64,000 bases of DNA from Pseudoalteromonas luteoviolacea (GCF_000814765.1 NZ_JWIC01000005.1:310001-374000); one strand, 5' to 3'. Positions 53,149-63,082 are shown, counted from the first letter of the stretch. The notes: generated from the letters alone by a model not told the origin. Made by a program: numbers and translations.

Positions 53149-56100
53149 TTACGAATGGATGGGGCTGTGAACTGTATGCGGTTTTGCTACACCAAAATCT
53201 TCTAAAATGCTGTATAAACAAGGCAAGACGAGTAGTACTAAGCAAGTCGAAGTGACAATACCAAAGACGATACTGGTTGCCAGAGGTATTAATATTTGCG
53301 CTTGCAAGCTTGTCTCAAAGAGTAAAGGCGTCATGCCAGCAACCGTTGTCACCGAAGTTAACACCACAGCACGAAATCTATCATGACTAGCCATCGCTGC
53401 GGCCTCATGCACGCTCATCCCCTGCTTCACACGACTTTTTACAAACTGGACCAACAAAATAGAGTCATTAACCACAATGCCTGCTAAAGAAATAAACCCC
53501 ATCAAAGAAGGCATTGAGAAATTTATCCCCATGATAAAATGTCCCCAAATCACCCCAATCATAGCAAGTGGAATTGAAACCATCACAATAATAGGCTCAA
53601 TATAGCTATGAAATTGCAACGCTAAAAGCAGGAAAATTCCAATCATACCTAATAGCATGGCTCTGCGCATTGAAGCTTGGGTGATCCCTGCATTTTTGAC
53701 CTCACCCTCAATGCTGTAGATAAGCGAAGGATAACGAGCCTGCAAGTCTTGCAGAAACGCATTTTTTAAATCTCCCACCACTGCTGATGCAGTATTCAAC
53801 TCACTATCTACATCAGCATACACGGATACACTGGTCAAACTATCAAACCGATTAATCACCGCAAATCCGCGTGTTTGCTCAATATTCACCAGAGCAGAAA
53901 GTGGAATGGCAATACGAGAAACCGGATGAATGATCGGGAAATTATCAAAATCACTATAGTCATTCATACTGTCTTCGCTAAGCTTGACTGTCACCTCATA
54001 GTCTTCAAGGCCAATATGGGTTTCTAGTAGCTTGGTGCCCTGAAAAGCAGGCCTTAACTGGTTGGCAATGATCATTGAGTTAATCCCCAAATCTAATGTA
54101 CCTGGCTTCAGCGTTAGCGTGTATTCAGGTTTTCCCGGACGTAAATTATCCGTAATATTTTGCACACCTTGATAGCCCTTTAACCAAGTTTTTAATTCGT
54201 ACGCGGCATGGGCCAAATCGGCGGTGTTGTCTGACATTAAACGAATATCAATCGCGCGCCCTTGTGGTCCAAGTTTAGGTTCTTTAAACGACAGGGTCAG
54301 TGCCTCTGGCAAAGTGCCAAGTTCAGTCCGCCAAAGATCCGAAAAAGCCTGAATGGTGGTATGACGCTGCTCGGCACTGAGCAAATCAACAGAGATATAA
54401 GCAAGGTTGGCCCCCTGATCTTGATAGTCTGGATTTTCTCCATACGTGATGGTCATCGCTCTGACCAGCTCCGAACCTTCATCTTGACTAAGTTTTGCAT
54501 TGGTACGCGCAAGGGCAGCTTCAATCTTGCCCATGGTTTGCTTTGTCACTTCGAAAGGCGTGCCATTTGGCATCAACAGTCTTCCCTGCAACACATCCCC
54601 GTCAATATCAGGAAAAGCGGTAAATTTTAATGTCCCAGAGATCAACATACTTAACGAAAATAAGAAACACGCAATCACTGCGCCTATTACTAAATATCTG
54701 TACTTAATAAGACGATGATTTAAGACCAAAATGGCATCATTCCAGCGGCGAAACTTCGCTTCAAAACGACTGCGAATATCCGCGACTTTCAAGGATAAAG
54801 GGTTGTCCCTGTGTTTAGATTGCAATGCATGAGATAAATGATTAGGTAAAATTAAAAAGGCTTCAATCAAAGAAACAGTGATCACTGAAATTAACACGAT
54901 GGGGATCACTTTGAGGATCTGACCTAAATTCCCTTCAATGAACACAAGACCAATGAAAATACATAACGTCGTTACAAAAGAAGACAATACGCCTGGCAGT
55001 ACCACAAGCGTGCCTTTTAGTACCGCCTCCTGAACGGCAAGACCTTGCTCAATTTTAGTACCAATAGATTCGGCAATCACAATGGCATCATCCATCAAAA
55101 TCCCAAGCGCCAGTAATAGTGCAACCATAGACAGCATGTTGATAGACACACCAAAATGCAGCATTAAAAAGAAGCTCGCTAAAAATGACACTGGCAACCC
55201 CATCACGACCCAAAAAGCATATTTAAACGAGAAAAATAGCCACATCACGCCAAAAACCAATAATAAGCCTTGCCAAGCATTACTGATCAACAGCGATATT
55301 CTATCTTTTACCAAACTGGTATTATCACTGGTTAAGGTAAGCACCACACTTTCGGGTAAGCCGGCTTTGATCTGTAATAGTGCGCTTTCAGTGGCTTTGA
55401 GTACTCGCAAACTGTCATCCACAGAGTTCTTTTTCACGGTCAAAATTGCAGCTTGTCGACCATCGTAGTAAATTCGCTTTTCCTCTTTTTCAAACGTATT
55501 GAGTACCTGACCTAAATCAGCCACGGTCACATCATTCCCCTGCGTGCCAGATGCAACAACCAAAGTACTCAGTGACTCAATATCTTTACGTTCGTCCATC
55601 AAACGAATTTGTGTGTCCGCATGTTCAGTATTGAGTGTACCTAACGGCAGCTCAATATTCTGGCTAGACACACGCCTACCCAATTCTTCCATACTCAACC
55701 CATATTGACGTAGGGTGTCCTGTGACGCACTGACTCTTAACTGATGTTTTGAGAAATCATTAATTTCAATTATGGGAATATTTGGGTCACGCAGTAGACG
55801 TTGCTTTACTTGCTCAGCCAATGCTTTTAATTCAACACGCGTCAAATCATCATATTTTGACGTCAGTGCAATACTGACAACTTCCTGCGTTCTGCCACGT
55901 TCTTGAATGGTCCATTGCTCGACCTGCTCTGGGAAATCGTCGATGGTGTCTATGGCATTTTTTACGTCCGTAGTAAATTGCTCAAAGTCGCCCTGCTCAA
56001 ACATTTTTACCGTCATTTGGCCAAGATTTTGACGAGCGACACAATGACGCTCTTCTAAAAAGCTGATCCCATCTAGCGCACTCTCAAGACTTAGGCAGAT

Positions 56101-56280
56101 TTTTTGCTCAACATTTTCTGCCGTTGCCCCTGGATATGGCACCATAATATCAATCTGATAACTTTCAATTTGGGGTAACGTTTCTCGCTTAATTTGTGGC
56201 AAGCTAAATAGCCCAATTGCCAAAAATAGCACCATTAAAATATTGGCGGCTGTCGGGTGAGCAATGAAAAAGCGTATCAT
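53149..56280 (-). CDS. RND-family efflux permease (HAE1 type)
   Basis: About 1043 residues. N-terminal anchor (FFIAHPTAANILMVLFLAIGLFSLP) then VPYPGATAENVEQKI, a first periplasmic loop, membrane block with LLLALGILMDDAIVIAESI (the proton-relay DD in TM4), a second large loop, and IGIFLLLALQFHSYIEPIIVMVSIPLAMIG plus GIVVNDSILLV. It is a proton-driven pump that with an adaptor and TolC exports hydrophobic compounds. The start at 56280 follows the adaptor stop codon by one base. No outer-membrane channel is encoded here, so a genomic TolC is expected. Confidence 0.93.
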   Translation of the reverse strand: MIRFFIAHPTAANILMVLFLAIGLFSLPQIKRETLPQIESYQIDIMVPYPGATAENVEQKICLSLESALDGISFLEERHCVARQNLGQMTVKMFEQGDFEQFTTDVKNAIDTIDDFPEQVEQWTIQERGRTQEVVSIALTSKYDDLTRVELKALAEQVKQRLLRDPNIPIIEINDFSKHQLRVSASQDTLRQYGLSMEELGRRVSSQNIELPLGTLNTEHADTQIRLMDERKDIESLSTLVVASGTQGNDVTVADLGQVLNTFEKEEKRIYYDGRQAAILTVKKNSVDDSLRVLKATESALLQIKAGLPESVVLTLTSDNTSLVKDRISLLISNAWQGLLLVFGVMWLFFSFKYAFWVVMGLPVSFLASFFLMLHFGVSINMLSMVALLLALGILMDDAIVIAESIGTKIEQGLAVQEAVLKGTLVVLPGVLSSFVTTLCIFIGLVFIEGNLGQILKVIPIVLISVITVSLIEAFLILPNHLSHALQSKHRDNPLSLKVADIRSRFEAKFRRWNDAILVLNHRLIKYRYLVIGAVIACFLFSLSMLISGTLKFTAFPDIDGDVLQGRLLMPNGTPFEVTKQTMGKIEAALARTNAKLSQDEGSELVRAMTITYGENPDYQDQGANLAYISVDLLSAEQRHTTIQAFSDLWRTELGTLPEALTLSFKEPKLGPQGRAIDIRLMSDNTADLAHAAYELKTWLKGYQGVQNITDNLRPGKPEYTLTLKPGTLDLGINSMIIANQLRPAFQGTKLLETHIGLEDYEVTVKLSEDSMNDYSDFDNFPIIHPVSRIAIPLSALVNIEQTRGFAVINRFDSLTSVSVYADVDSELNTASAVVGDLKNAFLQDLQARYPSLIYSIEGEVKNAGITQASMRRAMLLGMIGIFLLLALQFHSYIEPIIVMVSIPLAMIGVIWGHFIMGINFSMPSLMGFISLAGIVVNDSILLVQFVKSRVKQGMSVHEAAAMASHDRFRAVVLTSVTTVAGMTPLLFETSLQAQILIPLATSIVFGIVTSTCLVLLVLPCLYSILEDFGVAKPHTVHSPIHS

Positions 56281-56281
56281 A

Positions 56282-57631
56282 TCAGTGCCGCTCCGCTGCT
56301 GTCGCATCACTGAGCAATGCTGTCGGGGTGAGGTTTAATTGAGTCCCCGAAATTGCGGGAAACAAATCTGTAGTGATGAGCTTAGCGCCAACAAGTGATG
56401 GCTTATCTAATAGAAAGCTATCTCCTTGCTTTATTGCACCATGTAAAGGAAGTTTAGTTAACTTGTCTTCTTTATCCGCCAATAACGCATGACCATCTCG
56501 CACAAAATGGCGAGGGATCACCACAAATGCTTGTTCACTGGCGGACAAAGTCACTTTCGCTCGCATACCAGCAAGTAACGGCGGCTTTTCACCCAGTGAA
56601 ATTTGCTGATAACTATCGGCAATAGATACCACAACACCCACAGTTTGACTTTGGGGGTCGATTTCATCACTGAGACGCTCTATTGACGCAGGCCAGTAAA
56701 CCCCCGGCTGGGACAATATCTCTATCTTTGCTTCGAGACCTTGTGCTTTCAAGTAAGCCGCCATCCCATCATCTGAGATATTTTTTAAGTTGGGCGTTTG
56801 CTTAAAAAAGCCAGAAAACTGGTTGAATATTTGATAAGTGTATTGCGCGTTTATCAATACTTTTTCTATGTCGCTGGCACTGAACAAATTCGCCCCTTTG
56901 GTGACTAATTGGCCTCGCTCAATATGGACCCGGTGAATACGGCCATTGAATGGTAAGTGCACTTTAGTCCGGGTAATATCAAGCTTGGCTTTATGAACAT
57001 CAGCAGCGGCTTTTTTGACTTGCGCCTGCAATGCTTTCACTTCAAGAGGTAATAAACGCGCTTGATTTAAATTCCGCTGTAAATCTTGTTGCTGCACCAA
57101 GACGTTTTGTTGACCCTTGTCGAGTTCAGTTTGAGATACACTTGCACTGGCGAATAAACGCTTTAATCTAGTAAACTCTGCGTCAGCAATCTTCAGCTTA
57201 TGCTGACTCAACTTAATATCTAGTTGGTTATTTTTTATCGCTGTTTGCTTAACTGCAAGTTCTACCTCAGCACTGGCTAAACTCGCCTCTGATTTAGCCA
57301 GTTGTAATTGATAGTCACTGTCATCAATCTCTAACAACAGTGTACCTTGCTTAAAAATCTCGCCTTTTTTAAGCGCAGGATGCACATAAGTCACAGCACC
57401 TGACACTTGTGCAAGGCTATTGAGCTGAATATTAGGCGTCACTTTCCCATACCCAACTACTTCAGGCCTTACTGATTGCATCGTTAACGCATGAAACTGA
57501 GCCCTCTGTCCTATTTGCTCAGTATTATTGTGTTTAGTTGATGTCGCTAGTTTGACCACTAGAATTACAAGCACTACCCCCACTAAAATGGCAATAGGCA
57601 AGTTTTTTTTTGCGCTAAGATCCCACCTCAT
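56282..57631 (-). CDS. RND efflux periplasmic adaptor (membrane fusion protein)
   Basis: About 449 residues. An N-terminal membrane anchor (PIAILVGVVLVILVVKLA), lipoyl halves (LAQVSGAVTYVHPALKKGEIFKQG and LPFNGRIHRVHIERGQLVTKG) flanking a long helical hairpin (~110-215), and a beta-barrel region (ATRS-like LAGMRAKVTL). Start chosen at ATG 57631, inside the 3' end of the tetR gene, with AAGGAG ten bases upstream. It links the RND pump to the outer-membrane channel. Confidence 0.9.
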   Translation of the reverse strand: MRWDLSAKKNLPIAILVGVVLVILVVKLATSTKHNNTEQIGQRAQFHALTMQSVRPEVVGYGKVTPNIQLNSLAQVSGAVTYVHPALKKGEIFKQGTLLLEIDDSDYQLQLAKSEASLASAEVELAVKQTAIKNNQLDIKLSQHKLKIADAEFTRLKRLFASASVSQTELDKGQQNVLVQQQDLQRNLNQARLLPLEVKALQAQVKKAAADVHKAKLDITRTKVHLPFNGRIHRVHIERGQLVTKGANLFSASDIEKVLINAQYTYQIFNQFSGFFKQTPNLKNISDDGMAAYLKAQGLEAKIEILSQPGVYWPASIERLSDEIDPQSQTVGVVVSIADSYQQISLGEKPPLLAGMRAKVTLSASEQAFVVIPRHFVRDGHALLADKEDKLTKLPLHGAIKQGDSFLLDKPSLVGAKLITTDLFPAISGTQLNLTPTALLSDATAAERH

Positions 57632-58271
57632 TGATGTCACTCTCCTTAAGTCCGTATATGAAATGCTGGTATAAATCCTTTGCCCATGCTTCACCTTGGA
57701 TCTCAGTATCATCAATTTGCCACGCTTGCTGGCGCAAGGTTTTTAAAATATAGGGAGAAACAACAAGTGTAATGAGCTGAAAAGCCGCTAACTTTGCTTT
57801 TTTATGATCGTCTGTGCCTGTTTCTTTTTGGATAAGAGGCGGTAAAAACTGTGAGACACGAGCAGGAAATGAAGCCATAAATGCGTGTGCCAAAGGCGTT
57901 GTTTTATTTAATACTTCTTCACTCAACAAATGCACAATACCAGGGTGAGTTTGCAAAATTTCACCAAAGCGCAGTATAAATTGATAAACTGGTTGCGATT
58001 GCTCTGTTAAACCTTCGAACTGAGAAAACTGTTCATCTGCAATGGCCTGAATTAATTCAACAAATAAATTTTCTTTGCTGCCAAAATAGTATTTGATCAT
58101 CGCCGAATTAATACTTGCTTCAGAAGCAATGTCCCGAATGGTAATTTGACTATATGACTTGGTATTAAGCAGTTGCTTCGCTGACAGTATCAGCTTAGCC
58201 CTCTGCTCAGCTTGCTTTACCTCACAAACTGGGCGACCCCGTGTCGCTTTTTTATTGGTATCTGTTTCCAT
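57615..58271 (-). CDS. TetR-family transcriptional regulator
   Basis: 218 residues. N-terminal helix-turn-helix (YSQITIRDIASEASINSAMIKYYFGSKENLF) and a helical ligand domain. It overlaps the adaptor gene by 17 bases, so it heads the efflux operon and probably represses it. A palindrome 18 bases upstream is the likely operator. Confidence 0.9.
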   Translation of the reverse strand: METDTNKKATRGRPVCEVKQAEQRAKLILSAKQLLNTKSYSQITIRDIASEASINSAMIKYYFGSKENLFVELIQAIADEQFSQFEGLTEQSQPVYQFILRFGEILQTHPGIVHLLSEEVLNKTTPLAHAFMASFPARVSQFLPPLIQKETGTDDHKKAKLAAFQLITLVVSPYILKTLRQQAWQIDDTEIQGEAWAKDLYQHFIYGLKESDINEVGS

Positions 58272-58288
58272 CTTGTGTTCTTATTTTT

Positions 58289-58308
58289 TTAATCAACTGG
58301 TTAATTAA
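58289..58308. promoter_or_regulatory. Probable TetR operator upstream of the efflux operon
   Basis: The minus-strand reading is TTAATTAACCAGTTGATTAA, a palindrome with one mismatched pair. A closely similar site lies upstream of the LuxR-type gene at 59654. Confidence 0.65.
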
Positions 58309-58351
58309 ATAAAAAGTCGGGCCCACAGTCAAATAAATGTTCAAACTTTGA

Positions 58352-59250
58352 TCACATCAATACATTGCCAGACCAAAGCTCATAACTTGTAAAAGACACT
58401 TCCAAAACAATAAGCAATAACAAGAAACTAACGAGGTGCCCTACCTTCACTTTAGAGCAGACATAAGCACCGAGCGGCGCACCCACAACAACGATTGGTA
58501 TTGCCGCTAGCAAATAACTTTCAATTTTTGGCGTAATCGCCCCAAGTACCATGCATTCATTGCACTCCCAACGAGTGAAGTAAATGCCATGACCACCACA
58601 GATGTTGCCGTTGCTTTTTTAATATCCGCATTATAAGCGATCACAAGCAGCGCAAATAACGCAATATCAGATCCTGACCCCACAAGGCCACTTGCAATAC
58701 CACCAATAAATGCGACCGCCATAAAACGAAGTGTACTAGGCTGAATTTGTTGTGCACTCTGTTGATGATGAGCCTTTCTCCACCAGCGAAGCAGCATCGT
58801 CATGGCAAAGCACAGCAGCAAAAAGCTAAAAATGGATTTAACCAATAGCCGAGGTGCTATCGGCGCGACGTACATTAAGCTCAACACCACCCCCAATGCG
58901 GACATAGGCAGTGCCATTAGCACTAAATTGGTATAAATAGGTATACGGCGGCACAAAATGGTGATTGTTGCCGCTGTCATGCCAAAACTTTGAATCGCTA
59001 GAGAAAATACTTTCGCAGTGCTGGGCTCAATATTTAACACTTTAGTCATCACTGGGAATGCAACAGCGCCCCCTCCTAACGCAGTTCCACCAGCCACAAA
59101 AGAGCCTAATGCCATCGTTGCTGCAATTTCTATTTCTTGAAGTACTTGTAGCATCGCACTTGAAAGTCCTTGCATCCAAATCAATGTGACGTATATCAGC
59201 AATGTAAAATACAGTGGCCAAGTTGATGGCTGTCTTAATTTATCAATCAT
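58352..59250 (-). pseudogene. TauE/SafE-family transporter interrupted by a frameshift
   Basis: The N-terminal ~240 codons (59250 to about 58540) encode TauE/SafE features: SFVAGGTALGGGAVAFPVMTK, several membrane helices, and the second repeat GGIASGLVGSGSDIALFALLVIAYN. The remaining TM segments (PKIESYLLAAIPIVVVGAPLGAYVCSKVK onward) continue in another frame to 58352. A single extra G in the four-G run at 58540-58543 would restore one ~300-residue protein. It may be a sequencing error, a recent inactivation or slippage-prone tract. The family exports sulfonates/sulfite or other anions. Confidence 0.7.
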
Positions 59251-59653
59251 AGTATTTTTTGTGTCCCTGCAATCTTGACTCGCAGTTTATCAAAGTGGAA
59301 TTAGTGCTGCGAATAGTCTGATTGGACCATACTCGACTGAGAGTAGCTCTACGCCATATCGATGTTTTGCTGCTTTTTAGATAACAAATAAAAAACTTTT
59401 TATTTACGTTCAGTAAATTGATTTAGATCAACTTGACAAAGAGCAAAAATAACTACGCCTCCAAGGATGAAATAAAAAATCAAATTTATCATAATCTTAG
59501 AGGATTCACTTCCTTTTAAAAAACGTATAAAAAAAAGACACATAAATAAATTTATAGAGGCATCACCAAGTGTAAAACACATTTTTTTAATTTTTTACAC
59601 TTATTTACCACACAATTCGTTCACTTTTCGTTGATATCAATTAGCCGTTCATG
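59251..59653. other. Intergenic region beside the LuxR-type gene
   Basis: A 60-codon minus-strand frame at 59400-59582 is hydrophobic in part (LIFYFILGGVVIFALCQV) but has no ribosome-binding site and is not called. Otherwise AT-rich spacer. Confidence 0.35.
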
Positions 59654-59679
59654 TTTAATTAATCAGGCGATTAATTAAA
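59654..59679. promoter_or_regulatory. Perfect palindrome upstream of the LuxR-type gene
   Basis: TTTAATTAATC (59654-59664) and GATTAATTAAA (59669-59679) are exact inverted repeats separated by AGGC. The inner 20 bases match the efflux-operon operator candidate at 17 of 20 positions. Confidence 0.65.
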
Positions 59680-59767
59680 TAGGCACCGTCACATGAAAAT
59701 TAAACTTGCTGGCTAACAGACTAAGTTAATACGCCTATCGAAGTCGTATTTGTAAAGGAGAATGCAT

Positions 59768-60436
59768 ATGTTTTTGGGCTGCACAAAAGAGCTTTCGAGC
59801 GTACTTAAAGCAATCGAGTTGCTAAAAACGTCAATCATTGAACGTTCATTGGATGAAATAATTTTTCAAGAAGCGATGTCGTTTGCTGAATCAGACGGGC
59901 TGTATTTAGCCCTGATTGATAAATCGAACTTAGAGGTAAAATCAGAGTTTTCACGCTCATTTCCACACGAATTCAAAGAAGACTTGCTCACCGTTGCTAA
60001 GGTGAAAAAGTTTAAAAACATAAATTTATTAAAGACTCTATGCAAAGAGCGTAATCCTCTATCCGATATTACTCTCTATGATTTGGATAATCCAAATTCA
60101 AATTTTCTCACACTGGTTGCATTTAATAACAAACGTTCAAATCGTACGGCACCGGCATCTTATTTAATTGAACTCGTACTCCCTTATTTGCATAAGGCAC
60201 AAATTTCTCGATATCAATCAGATAAGACAACACGTTCACCGATCCAGTCACTCACCAATAGAGAAAAAGAGGTATTAGATTGGATTTCATCTGGGAAAAC
60301 AAATGGAGAAATAGGCATGATTTTAGGGATCAGCCAATACACGGTCAAAAACCATGTTGCCAAAATCTTAGAAAAACTCAATGCACCAAATCGCTCAGCA
60401 GCTATGGCCTTAACCAAGGAGCTTGGATTCAGCTGA
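59768..60436 (+). CDS. LuxR-family transcriptional regulator
   Basis: About 222 residues. The C-terminal LuxR helix-turn-helix is clear (LTNREKEVLDWISSGKTNGEIGMILGISQYTVKNHVAKILEKL). The N-terminal ~150 residues do not resemble an acyl-homoserine-lactone domain or a receiver; they may be a small GAF/EpsA-like sensor. I prefer ATG 59768, since AAGGAG is one base from ATG 59762 but seven from this one. No LuxI synthase is nearby. The upstream palindrome suggests control by the efflux TetR. Confidence 0.82.
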   Translation: MFLGCTKELSSVLKAIELLKTSIIERSLDEIIFQEAMSFAESDGLYLALIDKSNLEVKSEFSRSFPHEFKEDLLTVAKVKKFKNINLLKTLCKERNPLSDITLYDLDNPNSNFLTLVAFNNKRSNRTAPASYLIELVLPYLHKAQISRYQSDKTTRSPIQSLTNREKEVLDWISSGKTNGEIGMILGISQYTVKNHVAKILEKLNAPNRSAAMALTKELGFS

Positions 60437-60524
60437 TTTCAATCTGAATTGGTTAAATCGTATAAATATATTCATTTAAACAGCAATCATTTAGTGCTCT
60501 TGGGGGCCTTGCCCTCAAGTTATT

Positions 60525-60899
60525 TTAAATTTGAATGTTGTGAGACTCAGACCAAACCCGAAGAGATTCAAGAATTTCCAATGCAGAGCGACCAAACTCA
60601 GTTAGCTCGTAGGTTACAGCGACCGGTCTGTGACTGATCACCTTGCGGATCACCATACCTTCTTGCTCAAGCTCTTTTAACCTTTGGTCTACCATCTTTT
60701 TTGTGGCTCCACCCAACATTCTTGTTAAATCATTGAACCTGACAGGTTCATCTTTTAGGTGGTAAATAATCGAGCCTTTCCACTTCCCACCGATCAGACG
60801 CATCCCCTTTTCTATTGCACAGGGTTCATCACACATATTCAGAACTTTTTTTCGCCCTTTAGCATCTGTTTTTATTGAGCTTTTCATTTTATTCACCAT
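60525..60899 (-). CDS. HxlR-family transcriptional regulator
   Basis: 124 residues: CDEPCAIEKGMRLIGGKWKGSIIYHLKDEPVRFNDL then GGATKKMVDQRLKELEQEGMV, the HxlR winged-helix. A conserved N-terminal cysteine (MCDEPC) is typical of members that sense electrophiles or oxidants. ATG 60887, preceded by GGTGA, is a possible alternative start. Divergent from mdaB, its likely target. Confidence 0.88.
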   Translation of the reverse strand: MVNKMKSSIKTDAKGRKKVLNMCDEPCAIEKGMRLIGGKWKGSIIYHLKDEPVRFNDLTRMLGGATKKMVDQRLKELEQEGMVIRKVISHRPVAVTYELTEFGRSALEILESLRVWSESHNIQI

Positions 60900-60905
60900 G
60901 AAAAA

Positions 60906-60964
60906 AACTAGGTTACTAAAAGTATACTAGTTGTTATTTAATTACAGGTACCTAAACTATACCT
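60906..60964. promoter_or_regulatory. Inverted repeats in the HxlR/mdaB divergent promoter
   Basis: AACTAG (60906-60911) faces CTAGTT (60927-60932), and AGGTA (60946-60950) faces TACCT (60960-60964). The two boxes share a GGTNNCTAAA core and resemble HxlR-type operators. Confidence 0.5.
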
Positions 60965-61005
60965 AAATCACATTGAACAATAAACCTTCAGGTGGAGAGT
61001 GAGTA

Positions 61006-61587
61006 ATGAGCAATATATTAATCATCAACGGACATCAGTATTACCCTTTCTCAGAGGGCAAGCTAAATGCAACACTCGTTGATACTGCAAGCACACTGTT
61101 TCAGAGTAAAGGACATCAAACTAGGGTAGTTACAATGGAAGATGAAATCGATATTGATCAACAGCTTGCCCACCACCAATGGGCTGACTTTGTATTATTC
61201 CAATCCCCCATTAATTGGATGGGCGTCTCATGGTCATTTAAAAAATACATGGATGAGGTGTATACCGCAGGTATGGCGGGGGCGTTGTGTCATGGTGATG
61301 GTCGAAGTGCCCAAAACCCGACCGAAAACTATGGAAAAGGCGGTGCACTGTTAGGTAAAAAGTACATGATATCCGTGACCTTTAATGCGCCCAAACAGGC
61401 TTTTGATGACAAAAATGAGTTCTTCGATGGCAAATCGGTCGATGATCTACTATTCCCAATGCATATGAATTTTAAGTTTTTCAACATGACGGCTTTGCCT
61501 ACCTTTGCTTGCTTTGATGTCATGAAAAACGCCGATGTTGAAAGTGATTTAGCTCGATTTTCAGCCCATATTGACCAATATTTTTAA
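61006..61587 (+). CDS. mdaB: NAD(P)H:quinone oxidoreductase, MdaB type
   Basis: 193 residues, the same length as E. coli Mda[53 protein letters not shown], and [26 protein letters not shown] match closely. It is a flavin (FAD) enzyme reducing quinones by two electrons in the cytoplasm. AGGTGGAGAG precedes the start. It is followed after 12 bases by a peroxiredoxin gene and is under a divergent HxlR regulator. Confidence 0.9.
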   Translation: MSNILIINGHQYYPFSEGKLNATLVDTASTLFQSKGHQTRVVTMEDEIDIDQQLAHHQWADFVLFQSPINWMGVSWSFKKYMDEVYTAGMAGALCHGDGRSAQNPTENYGKGGALLGKKYMISVTFNAPKQAFDDKNEFFDGKSVDDLLFPMHMNFKFFNMTALPTFACFDVMKNADVESDLARFSAHIDQYF

Positions 61588-61599
61588 AGGAGCATTACC

Positions 61600-62142
61600 A
61601 TGTCTCAAGACTACACAAATAAGCTGCATGCTGGCAGCACTTTTCCTTCGCAAACAGTCACATTAAAAACTGGTAAAGAGATTGTTCTAGGAGAGCCAAG
61701 AACTGGGTTTGACTGGCAATTGATCGTCGTTTATCGTGGAAAACACTGTCCATTGTGTACTAAATATCTCAACCAGCTACAAAACTACATGGAACGTCTT
61801 GCAAAGATCGGCGTGGACGTTCTTGCTATCTCCGGCGATAACAAAGAGCAACTGGTAACGCATGCATCTCAGCTAAATACCGAGTTTGATATTGCATATG
61901 GTATGACGCTTGAACAAATGAAGGAGTTAGGTTTGTATATTTCGGATCCCCGCTCAGATCAAGAAACAGACCACCCGTTCTCAGAGCCTGGGCTCTTTGT
62001 TGTCAATGAGCAAGGTAAGATACAAGTGATAGATATTTCAAATAACCCATTTGTAAGACCTGAATTAGAGGCGCTCGTCAATGGCTTAACTTGGATTAAA
62101 GATCCTGATAATAACTACCCAATACGTGGCATGCATCGCTAA
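61600..62142 (+). CDS. AhpC/TSA-type peroxiredoxin-like redoxin
   Basis: 180 residues with a thioredoxin-fold redoxin domain. The active site reads VYRGKHCPLCTKYLNQL (CPLC), resembling a CxxC thioredoxin-type site more than the usual TxxC of 2-Cys peroxiredoxins. LAISGDNKEQLVTHA and LFVVNEQGKIQVIDI complete the fold. AAGGAG is upstream. It sits in a two-gene operon with mdaB and is probably part of an oxidative or quinone-stress response. Confidence 0.85.
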   Translation: MSQDYTNKLHAGSTFPSQTVTLKTGKEIVLGEPRTGFDWQLIVVYRGKHCPLCTKYLNQLQNYMERLAKIGVDVLAISGDNKEQLVTHASQLNTEFDIAYGMTLEQMKELGLYISDPRSDQETDHPFSEPGLFVVNEQGKIQVIDISNNPFVRPELEALVNGLTWIKDPDNNYPIRGMHR

Positions 62143-62157
62143 GCACCTAATGTAAAA

Positions 62158-62187
62158 AGCAGTACTAACGAATAGGTAAGTACTGCT
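62158..62187. terminator. Hairpin between convergent redoxin and GNAT genes
   Basis: AGCAGTACT (62158-62166) and AGTACTGCT (62179-62187) pair perfectly. No T tract. Confidence 0.5.
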
Positions 62188-62204
62188 AAATAGCTAATTC
62201 CGGC

Positions 62205-62732
62205 TTATATTGACACTGACAATATCACACTATTTTGCGAGCCTGCGCTGCGTTTGTGTGGATCATAAAATATGTCGACAATTGAAAACCCAGCTTTTTT
62301 CATCATACCCGCAGAAGCCAAGTTCTCTTCATGCCTTTCAATTAAAACGAATTCAACCCCTTTGGCTTTGGCCAAATCAATACTATTGATTAACAACTGT
62401 GTTGCAATGCCTTTTCCACTATAGCTTGAAGATACGACAACATCTCCTATAAATGCCATCTTATCCAAGCTACAATATTGACTCAGATAATCTGGGCTTA
62501 CACTGCCATTTATCAAAACAGCAAAACCAACTATTTGCTCACCGTCTAGCGCGACAAGGGCCTCTGCATCTTTCTGCTCGATTAAAGCAAACTCCCCTTT
62601 TACCCCTTCTTGTGTTAGATAGTTCCACTCATTTGGACCATATTTCCACAAAAGCGATTTCAACTCATTCAGTTCCGATACCTTGGCAAGTCTGTAATCT
62701 ACCACTTTATAAATACTCCTTTGATTACTCAT
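62205..62732 (-). CDS. GNAT-family N-acetyltransferase
   Basis: 175 residues. Motif A is clear: FIGDVVVSSSYSGKGIATQLL (acetyl-CoA pyrophosphate loop SGKGIA), followed by VEFVLIERHEENLASAGMMKKAGF. Substrate unknown. The start signals are weak; ATG 62732 gives the full domain. Confidence 0.85.
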   Translation of the reverse strand: MSNQRSIYKVVDYRLAKVSELNELKSLLWKYGPNEWNYLTQEGVKGEFALIEQKDAEALVALDGEQIVGFAVLINGSVSPDYLSQYCSLDKMAFIGDVVVSSSYSGKGIATQLLINSIDLAKAKGVEFVLIERHEENLASAGMMKKAGFSIVDIFYDPHKRSAGSQNSVILSVSI

Positions 62733-63082
62733 TCATTTTCTATTTCAAACGACACAGCTGTTAACTTATTTAAAAGTACAGAAAACAATAAGACTATGCT
62801 AATAGAATTAATGAGTTAAGTGCTATTTATTCACGATTCTAATTAAAAATCATTATCTATGAATTAGATAAACTTCAATACGCGCCTAATTACCTTAACT
62901 TCAATTAAATAGACACTTTAGTAATCTATGCAAATATCACCTTCAGCTGTCTTGCTAAACGAAGGAGTTTAAATAATAAGGTCGGTTCCCTCATCTAGCG
63001 TTACGAGCATTTTCATCAATCAATTTCAAAGCGTATTATAGAAATCGCTGATACAACTCAAATTAAGTACAAAGGTAAAATT
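62733..63082. other. 350-bp gene-free region
   Basis: AT-rich spacer; no gene or strong repeat recognised. Confidence 0.4.

Noticed and set aside
59400..59582. 60-codon hydrophobic open frame
   Set aside because: No ribosome-binding site before either candidate ATG and strong AT bias, which favours hydrophobic codons by chance.
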